Positions 12,092-23,319 of a stretch of DNA of 64,000 nt are shown one piece after another. The DNA comes from Perca fluviatilis (Eukaryota; Chordata; Actinopteri; Perciformes; Percidae). The number at the start of each line of letters is the position of its first letter. Within the stretch, counting starts at the first letter, position 1. The position numbers and the translations under genes were made by a program. The DNA lies in NCBI RefSeq assembly GCF_010015445.1, contig NC_053126.1, positions 23,493,169 through 23,557,168 of the forward strand, written 5' to 3'. The notes below the pieces were generated by a model, which was not told where the DNA came from, did not search any database, and saw only the letters and a list, made by a program, of their open reading frames with translations.

Positions 12092-12495
12092 AAAAAAAGA
12101 AAAAAAAGAGAGACTCTAAATAATAAATTATACGCTCATTATTTTTGTGATTCTTTTTTCACGTGCACTACCGAGTGTAGGAATGTATTTTCTGTATATG
12201 CGGTGCCATGCAGTTATATATAGCTCCCTGTACAAAGTCAGTATTATTTGTAACCAGAGGCTACTTTATTTGTGGAGAATAGTGGTTATATATTTTGTAT
12301 TTATGGAGATATGGCGCATAGAGCCACGTATAAGGACTTGCTGTTTCCATATTTGGATGATGAAGCAGATCGACCTCAAAGCTAAACGTGGATTATTGAT
12401 ACAGCGGTGTATCGGTGACTTGTTTTATCCTGTAAATTAAGGAAATGTGCTATTTATTCTTTATATTCGTACAATAAAACGACACTGAAATGACA
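12092..12495 (+). other. noggin 3' untranslated region and poly(A) signals
   Basis: The stop codon is followed by an A-rich stretch and AT-rich sequence. A canonical AATAAA at 12473-12478 is the best poly(A) signal, giving a 3' UTR of about 400 bases. An earlier AATAAA at 12122-12127 lies only about 30 bases past the stop and is probably too close to be the main site. Confidence 0.65.
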
Positions 12496-12790
12496 TTAAA
12501 TGACTTTCTTTCCCTTCTTTTGATCACTTCTACCCAGCCTGAGCGATTGGATGCATTAAGTCACCTGCCACAGTGCGCACAATGGGAACTTCTCAGCTAA
12601 CACCATTTTACGCATCAGAAGCTTTTTACAATCATGCAATTATATACTGCACCATGGTTTACTCCACATTACAGTTCATGTGGTAACACTAGTAATTAAA
12701 AGCGGATTTGCTGATGATGTGTTTGGAAGTAGATATTTCTGATGGATATTGCGTATTTATCACACAAAGATTCAATATCAATGTTTGATT

Positions 12791-13148
12791 TAGAGCTGGG
12801 CGATATGAAGAAAAAAAATCAAATATGATGTTTTTGACAAAATACATCAATGTCGATATTGCAGCGATATCGTACGGTTGACTGTTGGTGCTTTCACACA
12901 ATATATTTACACAATGAGAGTTTTGATAAGTAATCACCAACAATGTGAATACCATGACTAAGTGGGTAAAGGCAAATAATAAAACAGCTAGTAAGTCTGG
13001 TAAGTTCAGACAATTACATCACTTTACTGTAATGTAGCCATTAAAACCAGGAAAAGACAACACCTGGGTCATATCACGATATTACGATATCCCAAATCTA
13101 GCCTCATATATCGACGTCGATACAATATCGATATATTGCCCAGCCCTA
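12791..13148. mobile_element. hAT-type miniature element
   Basis: The termini are TAGAGCTGGGCGATATG on the left and ATATTGCCCAGCCCTA on the right, an inverted pair typical of hAT miniature elements whose ends carry CGATAT motifs. The flanks are gtttgatt (12783-12790) and gattgatt (13149-13156), a 7/8 match to an 8-bp duplication. The interior (358 bp in total) is AT-rich and non-coding, with further CGATAT-rich subterminal repeats. It lies about 300 bp beyond the noggin poly(A) signal. Confidence 0.8.
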
Positions 13149-13689
13149 GATTGATTTACAGACAACATGTGGTGAATAGTTCTCTCCTGGCCTCCAGTTA
13201 ACCAACACTATCTTATCACTCTAAATGTGTCAGTCATACATCAGGCCCATTACATGCTGCTGATAAAGGAAGGAGCAGAGATTGAGTGATTGAAGGAATC
13301 AGCAGCTGCTAACAGCTCTCATTCTTTTCATCTGCACAACCCCTCCTCCCCATTTGCAGCCCAGCAGGAGCTGAGCTGAGAGCTGAGAGGCGCTGCATGG
13401 CTTTCTCCTCCAGTGGGAGAAGTGGAGCCTGATGCTCCACATGCATTCAAATATAATATAGTTTAATTACTGCTCTCAAATATAAATCAGTGTTAGAAAA
13501 CAACCTACTGTATAGGCTGTTCATGAAAGATTACCTCCCCGGTGTCGAGTGGGTCTTTCGAGAAATTTAAACTTAATTGATTGAAGGATCGATGAGGGAT
13601 CCATTAAACTGGACTGGAGAAACACCACACCAATGAGCGCTTAGCAAAGATGGAAATAAAACAGTGATAATAGAAAAGGAACAATAACG

Positions 13690-14605
13690 TTCCATAACAC
13701 TCCAGCACACTTCAGAGGTACATTGTACTTTTTTCCCCACTACGTAACAGTTATAGTTACTAGTTACATTGTAGACTTATATTTTAGATACAAAACATCA
13801 ACTCATAAAATATGATAGTGTTATAGATTAAAATCTGAATTGTCAATATACTTTACCTGCAGTAAGTAAAGTAGCAATTCCAATAATAAAACCAATAGAA
13901 ATGTAATGTAAATTCTTATTTAAGTAAAAGTACAGAAGTATTATCGGCAAAATGTTTAAAAAGTTCAAAAGTACAAGTACTCTTTAACCAGCAGAATGTC
14001 CTCTGTGAGTTATATTAATGAATTATTATAATGTTGTAGCTGATGGAGATGGAGCTAATTGTAACTACTTTATATACTGTTGGGTAGTTGAAACTGTAGC
14101 AGTGCATTATATTTTGTGAACTGATCATATGTTTTTGGTCTTGAATGTAAAATATGAAGTAACTATAGCTGTCAAATATAGTGGAGTAAAAAGTGCAGTA
14201 TTTCTCTGAGATGTAGTGGAGTAGTGGTATAATGGAAATACTCGGGTGAAGTACATGAATTGGGCTTATTTACACTACTTGAGTAAATATATTTACTCAA
14301 TTACTTTCCACCACTGATGGAACTACCCAGCAGTATAGAAAGTAGTTAAAATGAGCTTTAAAATGCTGTTTACCTCGTAAAAAAATCATTAGTAATTTTC
14401 CACCATTATAATGTAACGATGCATGGCTATTCTGCATATTCATTTGGAAATGTAAGTACATTTTGCTTTTAATACTTCTCTACTTTTAATACTTCTCTAC
14501 TTTTACTTATCATGATACTTCTGAATGCAGTTTTGTACTTCCACAGTGTGGTAGTGCTACTTGTACTGAAGTAAGTCATCTGACTACATCTTCCACCGCT
14601 GTGTA
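13690..14605. repeat. Dispersed repeat with TACTT/AAGTA motifs
   Basis: The region is dense in the motifs GTACTTTT, CTACTTTTAC, AAGTAAAAGTACAG and TTTCCACCACTG, plus the block AACTACCCAGCAGTATA...AAGTAGTTAAAATGAGCT. I recognise these as parts of a very common teleost interspersed repeat. A shorter related piece lies at 32745-32970. Within it a 19-base unit (TTTTAATACTTCTCTAC) is tandemly doubled at about 14467-14502. The copy is rearranged and its limits are approximate. Confidence 0.6.
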
Positions 14606-15290
14606 ATCAGGGATTGCTTCACATTTGGCAGGCGGGTACCTTCCTCTCATTTTACTACCATCACATCATTTTTACTGAATCTGAATCTGATGATGCCAGT
14701 TAATCCCTTAAACTTTTGAACTCTTCCCGTAAAGTTTCTTCTAAATTAAGGGGGAAAAAAGAAAGCAACGTCAATAAAGGCACATGATTAACGGCTGCAC
14801 CGTCAAAACTAATATTGTAGATGTCTTGTGCATTATTTTATTAGCATTTCCTCAAAATTCAAACAGATTCAAATTTTTGGGAAACTTTTGTGATCTTCCT
14901 CCAGAATCTGAAGTAAAGTCCTGTGGGTTTGAACAGAGTTGTTGGCCAACATGAGTTCGTAAAGATGGAGAAGAGGTTAAGATGTAAAAAATTATAGTTT
15001 TCAATAAATGGGTTGCGTAAATCGTCTGAGTTTTGTGTAGCTGCTTCTCTCTCATACTAACTGAAGACAACCCCCCCCCCTCCCCTGTTCTGTTCAGTGG
15101 GGTAGACTGTGGGGCACCAGAAAGCCTGTGTTTTGTTTCAGTTGTGTTTAGTCCGTAATGATGCTCCTTAGCCTCAGAGCCAGCTCTGCACGTACCCATG
15201 CAGCAGACAAATCCCTGTGCTTGTCACCGGATAGCAACGTACGGGCAAAGATCTCTACTATACAGCTTAAACAAACACAATAAATAGCCT
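14606..15290. other. Intergenic, no gene seen
   Basis: No coding block or recognisable repeat. The lower-strand frame at 14852-15199 lacks any family features. Confidence 0.45.
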
Positions 15291-15293
15291 TTG

Positions 15294-15359
<66 letters not shown>
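15294..15359 (+). repeat. (TG)n microsatellite
   Basis: About 33 uninterrupted TG units. The valine-cysteine peptide encoded across it is an artefact. Confidence 0.97.
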
Positions 15360-15360
<1 letters not shown>

Positions 15361-15999
15361 GGATCCTCAGTGTGTGTCAGTGATCCTCTTGTCTTTTCCA
15401 TGATACTGTTTGTCCTGTTGCACAAAGCTCATGATGTTCAGGCTTCACAGTTGACAAGCTCTTTGGATATCCACCTATTTCAGGATTTTTGCCTCATAGT
15501 CGGGCGTTAAAGGATTAAAGGTTAGTCAGTTAACAGCTGACGGGAATAAAACATATCAGATATTCTTATAACTATCTGACTTTCTGACTACTTTCTATTA
15601 TATTTCAATCTTATTTTGTCTATTGTTTTAAGTAACAAGCGTCCTGCCCAGTGTTTCCTCTATTTCTCTCGGTAGTCAGCTCTCTGTAAACCTTTCAGTA
15701 TTTCTTCTGTGATTATTTCTTACAACCATATAGTCAAGATTTTGCCTTGTTTCTGTCCATCTCTCCCTCGGTTTTCCTGCTGTAAGCGCAGGCAAAGTGC
15801 TGACGCCGGTCAGATGATTTGTGTGTGGAGTAATACGTGTTGACAGAGCGCTTGGTGCCTGCTAATACCAGCTGCAGACTGGAGGATGCAGGACTGCTAA
15901 TGCCCTTCGTCACTTCTGAGCTGGCTCTCAGCGTCGTCGCTCAGCGTGGCGCTCAGCGGCCTCGGCTGTCCGCAGATCTCTGCAGTCCGAGATACCCAA

Positions 16000-16440
16000 C
16001 AATGCAATGCTTTTAGCCATCAGTAATCCATTAACTTAATGATCTCTTTGGTTATGGGCTCATTTGTATTGCTTCTCTACTCTCTCCACCCCCAACCTAA
16101 TCAACTTTCTTGCTATGGAGAAAATTCTAAAGCCAAAACCTTGTTGCTGATTAAATTCTCCTACAGGGTTCAGATATTTTCCTGATCAAAGCAAACTTCT
16201 CCTTGTTAGTTTTGCCAACAATATCAAACATAAGTCATTCATTTTTCATTACCGAAGATAAAATTAGTTTTAATAACTTCCACTGGCTCATTAATAGGCC
16301 AAAGGTAGCCTTTGTGGCACCTTCATTAAGAATACAATAACAAGCCGAGCATGCCAGCTGAGTTTGTAAAAGTCAGACGGCTGAGGGATGTTTATTTAAT
16401 GAAAATGACAAATTTCAAATAATGCAGTTGAGCACATGGA
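16000..16440. promoter_or_regulatory. Candidate regulatory block in the noggin-cbx2 desert
   Basis: Repeat-free, non-coding sequence rich in ATTA-type cores (CCATTAACTTAATG, GATTAAATTC, CATTAATAGG), 4 kb downstream of noggin. It contrasts with the surrounding transposon remnants. This is inference; alignment to other fish would decide. Confidence 0.22.
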
Positions 16441-17301
16441 AGGATGTGCTGTTATGGTCGGCTTTGAAAGCTCTGAATACACGTTCACCACTATATTTGG
16501 ACCACAACTCTATCACAAAATGATACACAACGTTTTGTGCTTTTTATGCAGTGATGAAAGCTGAAAAATACCTTTTGATCTTAATTACACTGGTAGCCCA
16601 GAGAGAGTTTGACTGGCAAGACATAGTGTTCTGCAGTGAGACACATTTCATGTAAGCTATATCATTTCAACTTGAAAAGACAGGATAGTCTAAGTGACGT
16701 TGTATTTTTATTTTCAAAAAAATTAATTGCAGGTATTTCCCATCCCCCTGTAATTGCCACTGTTTTAGGGTGTACAGTAGGTACAATGCATGTATGCTAT
16801 AAAACAATTGATTCCATTTTCTAGTTTTCTTTTGTTTTCCATCTCTTTAAAAGAGTCTTTATGTTAAAAGTAAGATGATTCATTACAGAAAAATGACTGT
16901 TGGACCTGATGGTGTCTCCATCTTTACAAACTCAGACATGAGAAAAAGTTTTATGATGAAATGGCACAGACATAACCAACCAAAACATCTTTACTCTTTT
17001 TTCCAGCTTTTTCCAGACCTAAAATTAAGGAAATCAATCAATATTTAACTTAAGATAATGACCTACATTGTATTGATTTATGTATGTGTTTTTATTGTTA
17101 AGTTATAGAACAACTGCTGCTGAGGAAAATGTTTTATGTCTCGTGATTTCATGTCATTAACCTTTCCAACAAAGAATCTATTTATAAACCCAGTAGAATA
17201 ATATGTATTTTCTATCTTGACAGTTTTTCATGATTGGTTGAATGATTTCTTAAGTGGACGACTAAAACACTTTTGAAACCGTCTGTTGTGTTTCTGCATT
17301 G
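16441..17301. other. Intergenic, no gene seen
   Basis: AT-rich sequence with no recognisable gene or repeat. Confidence 0.45.
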
Positions 17302-17935
17302 TGCGTGCAGCACAGTGTCCCGATGGTTAGCACTGTGGCCTCGCAGCAAGAAGGTATCGGGTTCAAACTAGAGATGGTCCGATACCATTTTTTGCTTCCT
17401 GATACCTGAACTTGCGTATCGGCCGATACCGAGTACTGATCCGATACCTGTGTGTCATATATTTTATTATGTTTTAACAATTGTATACTACTATCCCTGT
17501 ATTGATGTGATATTATTTTTAACTTTTGCTGTCGGTCTGGCTCAGAACTTTCTTTTATTATGCAGTTTGACAACAGTCAGTTATAATGGAAAAAGAACAT
17601 AAATAAACTACTTTAACGTAGATTTTCTTTAGGGCTTTATTACGTGGTATCGGATCGGTGCATATACTCCAGTACTTCCCCTTTACCAGCGTTTTAGGCA
17701 GTATCGGAGCCGATACCGATACTGGTATCGGTATCTGCACATCTCTAGTTCAAACCCTGGTCATCCCAGGCCTTTCTGTATGGAGTTTGCATGTTCTCCC
17801 CGTGTCTGCCTGGGTACTCTGGTTTTCCCCTCCACTAAAAATATGTTCCCCTCCCTCTCTACCAAGCTGATGTGTGGTGAGCGTAAGGCTGCCGTGTATC
17901 ACCCAGGTGGGTGCTACACATTGGTAGTGTAAAAT
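17302..17935 (+). mobile_element. tRNA-derived SINE split by a later hAT insertion
   Basis: The left piece (17302-17368) carries the head GATGGTTAGCACTGTGGCC followed by CAGCAAGAAGGT and a B-box-like GGGTTCAAAC. The right piece (17748-17935) resumes at TTCAAACCCTGG and continues with GGAGTTTGCATGTTCTCCCC, the conserved body of this vertebrate SINE type. The two parts join exactly when the hAT element at 17369-17747 and one copy of its duplication are removed. The SINE is therefore older than the hAT insertion. Confidence 0.8.
17369..17747. mobile_element. hAT-type miniature element nested in a SINE
   Basis: The ends are TAGAGATG and CATCTCTA, followed inwards by subterminal CCGATACC/GGTATCGG motifs. 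The flanks are an exact 8-bp duplication, GTTCAAAC, at 17361-17368 and 17748-17755, the hallmark of hAT transposition. The element is 379 bp with no transposase. Its subterminal GATACC repeats resemble those of the elements at 5497-6286 and 61217-61607. Confidence 0.92.
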
Positions 17936-17949
17936 GTAAATGTAAAAAA

Positions 17950-18479
17950 AAATTTTTTTAATGAATTATTATTATCATCGAGAAAGATGAAAAAGATCTC
18001 AACCAAGCATTTTGTTGTAAATATGACTCCTGGTGATGAAACCACTGGATTCAGTTTTCAATCGGTGAATTGAGATCTGTAATAAACCTTTCTGACCTAT
18101 TTTAACTAACATTTCATTAGCATGTCAGTGAAGACAAACCCTGCTTTAATGACCTGAGAGATTTCTCTGCGTACATCTGTCACTATGACCAAATATAAAG
18201 TAGTTGCTGTCCAGATGTCCAGCTGTGGCTGCAGCAGAGGCCTCAGGGAAACGTCTCTGAATGAAGGCAGGTGTTCGCTCCCAGTGGAACAGGGAACAGC
18301 TGTTTTAGTTGTTCACACAGCTCAGATATGAATCTGACACTGGGCTAACGCCTCTTTTTTTTTTCTTCCTCCAATCTTTTAGTTTACGGTCAAAAAGAAA
18401 GCTTTTATGCTTGTCCTCCTGTTGAGTGTGACCTTCGGGCCAGCAGCAGTTGGTTGCAGTTGGGTGTCAGATCTTTGAC
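17950..18479. other. Intergenic, no gene seen
   Basis: No coding, RNA or recognisable repeat feature. Confidence 0.4.
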
Positions 18480-19480
18480 CAAGGTACTCTTTTTATCATG
18501 GCGGTTTTTCTGAAGTGATAGAGAGATGGGTTATCCAATCACCTGCAAGGTATTTTTTTGAAAGTCTCCGCCCTTTTCCAAACGGTTTCCAATGACGGCT
18601 TCTCCGATGGTTCTGTGTTAACAAACCACATGGTGCCTCAGGTCACTGAATCACTGGGCGGGATACACAAAGTATTTTTCACTTTCGTTTACATTGCGGG
18701 ATCGGTGGTTTTAGAATAATCAGAAAAATTAGTTCCTGGTCATATTTCATGGCTCACCTTCCTTTGCTCTTCGTTGTCATGCAAATGGAAACTGCTATCA
18801 ACGTTGTCGTTGTTGTTTGAAAGCTCTGAGCAATAATATACAACACATCTGCTTTTTAGCGTCCATGTTGTTTGCACTTTACGACTTAAACCTCATGATA
18901 ACACCAAAGTCGGAAGAACAATAGTCTGGTTTAGCTGATGCTATGCTGGGATAAAGCCCAACATCCAATGTCAGGCATTCTCCGCCCCTTTCGCTCTCTC
19001 TGCTATCGATTTTGCAAGGGCACTGCCGCTGCATCTGGAGCTCAGCACCTCCCAAGATGATTGTGATTGGTTAAAAGAAATGCAAACAACCCAGAGCATT
19101 TTTTCCCCTATCCCAGATTGATAAACGTTGTAGCCAGACCATACACCAGCGCTGACACAGTGCTGCAGAGATAGGTCTGGCAAAGCGTGGTCTATATCTA
19201 TGACTTTCCACTTCCAGGATTGGTCCGTTGCCGCATGTAATTCCGCCGGATGTCGCTCTTTATGGCTGGATGTCCGTTACCTTGGGCTTTCTTTGTGTTG
19301 GAATTTTAAACTCCGGTTAACTGCTCCTCAGATCTCTGCAGCAAATCTGAGTTTTCTGTTGCACGACTAATACAATTTGGAATGTGCACATGTTCCACCA
19401 AGACAAGTTCCTTCCCAAGGCTGTTTTGCCTTCCTCCGCAGCGCTGTGGAGGAAGGTCTGGCAATACGAGCATGGCAAGG
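18480..19480. repeat. Composite dispersed fish repeat
   Basis: Several blocks match a common teleost repeat as I remember it: CTCCGCCCTTTTCCAAACG (18568-18587), AAGATGATTGTGATTGG (19053-19069), AACTGCTCCTCAGATCTCTG (19319-19338), and GTGGAGGAAGGTCTGGCAAT (19446-19465). Similar 'gtctggc' and 'cagcgctg' phrases recur inside the region. The order looks rearranged, so this may be two overlapping copies. It has no coding capacity. Confidence 0.45.
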
Positions 19481-19667
19481 CGAGAGTAGAAGAACTGCTT
19501 CCTAACTTGGGAAATCAGACCATTCGAGGAGCATGTGAATGCACCATTGGCCTTGGCGGAGGTCTGTGCCATTCTACTTGAAAAGTGTGTTTAGTTTATT
19601 GCACACCAAGCTCACAGTCAGCCATTGGACTCTGTTGAGCGGTCGGTTCCATTGATTATTTGCACAG

Positions 19668-19984
19668 CTGAAGCGAATAGTCGATTATTTGATTAACAGA
19701 AAAATTATCTGCAGCTATTTTGGTAATCGATTAATCGTTTCGGCTCTACAAATTTAAATTTCTGAAGCAAAAATGGTGAAAAAATGCTGACCATTATCTG
19801 GTTCCTGCGCCTCAAATGTAAGGATCTTCTGTTTTTTCTTAGTTTTCTCTCATTGTAAACTGAATGTCTTTTAGTTCTGGACTGTTGGACTAACAAAACA
19901 TACATTTGATAACTGACATTTCATAGACTAAACAATTAACTGAAAAATTATCGGTAATGGATATAATTGTTTATTGCAGCCCTA
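19668..19984 (+). mobile_element. hAT-like miniature element, copy B
   Basis: It begins with TAGTCGATTATTTGATTAAC and CTATTTTGGTAATCGATTAA motifs and ends with ATTGTTTATTGCAGCCCTAG. The middle segments (AAATGTAAGGATCTTCTG, TGTAAACTGAATGTC, GGACTGTTGGAC) align with copies at 515-707 and 27190-27467. It is non-coding. Its right end was the landing site for the SINE at 19994-20173. Confidence 0.65.
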
Positions 19985-19993
19985 GTTATTTAA

Positions 19994-20173
19994 AGATTAT
20001 TTTTGGGGGGCTTTTCCCTTTATTATAGAGAGACAGTGGATAGACAGGAAAGGGGGAGAGAGATGGGGGATGACATGCAGCAAAGGGCAGCAGGTTGGAT
20101 TTGAACCCGCACCGCTGCAGGACTCAACCAACATGGGGCAAACGCTCTTACTGGGTGAACTAGAGGCCGCCCC
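19994..20173 (-). mobile_element. tRNA-derived SINE with 16-bp duplication
   Basis: AGCCCTAGTTATTTAA occurs at 19978-19993 and at 20174-20189, an exact 16-bp target-site duplication as made by LINE-type target-primed insertion. On the lower strand the element starts with a tRNA-like head (GGCGGCCTCTAGTTCACCC), has a B-box-like GGGTTCAAATCC, then GCATGTCATCCCCC. It shares this body with the SINE at 5974-6172. The exact duplication suggests a fairly young insertion. Confidence 0.9.
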
Positions 20174-20189
20174 AGCCCTAGTTATTTAA

Positions 20190-22554
20190 GGTTATTTTCT
20201 GCCTCATATCAGTAGAGCAGCCGTCTAGTGTGTGATGTAGTTTTAATCAAAGTACTTAAAAGGATTAGTTTAATCAGACAAAGCTGAGAGGGCATACTTC
20301 CATCAAGGCTGCAGGTCTGCATTTTTTTACCACCCAATTTATGAAAATACCTAATAGTGTGAATAACGGTAATCATAGGCTACCTGTCCCTGGGTCTCAG
20401 TATGCTTCAACATACAAGCTGACACAACTATTGTTGTCACTTTTCAAACGTACAAATAAGTACACCATCATAAATGTCTTCAAGGAGAAACTGTCCGAAA
20501 GTGTTCTCCGTTATTTGAAAGATGATCACTTCTCACCCCACTTCATGACTTTTCACCCCACCTTTGAGTATGGCCGTTCGAAACAGCTATAAACACTTAC
20601 ACATCATGCAAACGTTTTTCAAATGTACTCAGGCCTGAATAGATCCTTCCATCCTTCACCTGCAGCCAAAACTAATCACTTAGTTGGTCCGTGGGCTGAC
20701 TTTGTACCAAATCCCGTTGATATCTGGTAGAATGTTTTTTATGGGATAAACTGCTAATCTTGGTGGAAAAAAATGGGAAATTTCCTTTTGGGTTTTAATA
20801 ATTTACTTACCTTTGAAAAAAAAAAAAAAAATCTTTACCTGCCTGCATTTTACTTATGTCTTATATTTTGACCAGCTTTTTTTGGGATAAAAGTATGAAT
20901 GTAATTTGTTAAATGAAGGTACAGAAATCAGGGAACACTGAATACGAGTTCATCACTGCCCTTTCTGAGCTGTTTGTTGGTGTGCAGTCCTCTGAAAGGC
21001 AGACACGTCCTGTCAAAAGTTTTATTTGTTAGGTAAAGGATGCTATTTGACATGTGGCCCAGTTCATTGTGCTCTCCCACACATCAGATAATTGGAGGCT
21101 TTTGAAATATCCTCTCTGCTGCTGCTGCTCCCCGTCCTGGTCACGATGTTCAAACTGAGATGCGTGGCAAGGTTGATGTTGATTTTTCCAGCATTTTTGT
21201 CCGCTGTAAATTTCACCGAGCTGGGTTTGATGACTTGTGGGGAGTGATCCTGCTGTTTGATGTCCAGAGCTCGTTAATCCAAACCTCATCTGGTATGCAA
21301 GGTCAGACCCTACTTTGATGTGCACGGGCCAGCTCTGCCAAGTCTAGAGAGTCGAGAGGGCACTGTTCGTTTACGAAAGATCAGGAACTGTAGCAACCCT
21401 GACACATTTTGGCTTTTGTCCATCAACTACTGTGAGGATGAGGTCTGGTTTGTTAAAGGGGCCCTCTTAGCTCTCCTGCAGCTGAAAGCGCACACATGAA
21501 CGCTTTCTCTAGAAGCTGAATTAAATACAAATCTTTTTCAAACACACAGTGTAATCGGAGGAATGTGTGGAACTTCCATGTTTTCCTCAGGGAGCCACCA
21601 ATGCAGTTAATAAGACGAAAGCCCCATGATAACACAGAATAAATAACCAAAATATTAGCGGCTATTAACCTACTGTTCACATTGTTCTCAACCGTAATTG
21701 TCTTTGTGATAAAACTTTAAAAACAACTGCCACCCCTGAATCACATAACAGAAAAAATTTAAAGTTTATTCATTTTAAGGGAAGAGTTTTGTCCCATAAG
21801 ATGATTTGCAAGAGCTCAAAACTTTTTTCACCTTTGTTCAAGAGCCTTGGAAACAGAGAGGAATGAGTAGAAACTGTGTTTGTTATGTAAAATAAAGCAA
21901 CAACGGCCCCCACTATGCACCCAGCACAGGAATTCACTGCAATTAACTCTTGAGCGTCACATGTAAATATGATGGTTTGGGGCTCCGCGGGCCAGCCGGC
22001 ACTCACTCACACACAGGGAATCCTGGGCCTTTGTTCTCCCAGGGTTTTGGCTGGCCACCTAGCTATAATTTTCTCACAATGGCTGGCGTGTGAGCCGTCC
22101 ATCATTTCTCTCCGGTGTCTCCCTATTTCTCCCAAGCACCCCCTCCACTGGCACCTCTCAAGCCTCGAGCAGATTTAGGTTTACCCATTCCCAGGTGCTA
22201 TCATCCTGTTATCTTGCACAACTACATGAGCTAAGGATATCTATTAATTCACTCTCTTCACACTTGGCTGTGGTTTGGTCAGATATTAAGTATCTAAAGA
22301 CATCATTTTTGGAGGTCTGTGAGGTACTTCAGAACCCCTGCAAATTGTTTCTAGGTCCACCCTTTTTCATGATTTAGCCTCTCACCTACAATAACTTTAG
22401 AAAGTATCACCAAGGAGTGCAGCTCTGGTTAAACATGATATTGCAAAATACTGAGGGTGGCAAAGGATTGGCCCACAGGTTGGTTGCAAAGTGATAAAAA
22501 CCAGCACAGATAAATGTCTGATCACATTTAGTGAGAGAGAGTCCTGCTCTGTTA
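20190..22554. other. Intergenic, no gene seen
   Basis: Apart from an A tract at about 20817-20830 nothing stands out. Short frames at 20341-20592, 21029-21325 and 22090-22377 have no family signature or splice support. Confidence 0.45.
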
Positions 22555-23075
22555 AGCCCCTGACCCACCAACCCGACGGCTGACAGTCGGCAGAAAAGGC
22601 AGTCGGACTGATCAGTCAGCTCCCCGAGGTCCAAAAAGTGCCTTGGAACACACCGAAGCAAAGCCGACTTGAGCGTACGTTCTGCGCATGCGCGAGACGT
22701 AATACGTCTCCATAACAACAGGCGGCGCTAATCTGTACTGTCGCCCAAAAAATGAAAACCGGAAATGACGAACGCGTCACGTGGGTCTGGCATCTCCAAC
22801 CGATAGTAATGGCGGATTGTTCGAAATACGATCTCGTATTTTACAAAAATAGTTAACTGAAATCTGTTTCTGAAAACATTTTAAGCGAGAAATAGGCCAT
22901 ACAGTTGCTGAATCTGTCTTCATTTCAGATCGACAAAGGTCAGTTTAAAAGATTTTCGTCAGATTTTGAGAGGCGTCCATCACTCATCCTGCTTGTCATT
23001 TCCGGGTAAGCACTCCACCAATCAGATTGGTAATTGAGTCCGGCTGCCCGCCCTCCGACTCAGCAAGTCAGGTCG
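22555..23075. repeat. Probable DNA-transposon remnant (GACGGCTGACAGTCGGC end)
   Basis: The left end reads GCCCCTGACCCACCAACCCG followed by CGGCTGACAGTCGGC, which I associate with a teleost miniature element that starts 'gccctgacacaccaagccgacgg'. The interior has TTCTGCGCATGCGCGAGACG. A degenerate CCGGCTGCCCGCCCTCCGAC near 23040 may be the other end. The element is unusually GC- and CpG-rich for this desert. The family is uncertain. Confidence 0.45.
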
Positions 23076-23179
23076 GCCAAAAAACAATATTTGTTGATAA
23101 AATATGTGGTGCTGCAGAGACGTCCCGGCCTACAAATGGTATCCTACAGACTAAAGAAAAAATCTTTGTTTGGTACGAA

Positions 23180-23318
23180 TCCTTGTACAAATCACACTAT
23201 AATCATTTAACAAAATGTAATTTTAATGATACAAAAATGATCATTCCCTCCAATATCGTGAATCATATAAAGTCGAAATAATTGCAATTAGATAGTTTCC
23301 TCATATCGTGCAGCCCTA
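23180..23318 (-). mobile_element. Truncated hAT-like miniature element end
   Basis: The right edge reads CATATCGTGCAGCCCTA, the reverse complement of TAGGGCTGCACGATATG, a hAT-type terminus. AT-rich sequence with ATATCGTG subterminal motifs lies to its left. The opposite terminus is not evident, so the copy is probably 5'-truncated or joined to the repeat at 22555-23075. Confidence 0.5.
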
Positions 23319-23319
23319 C

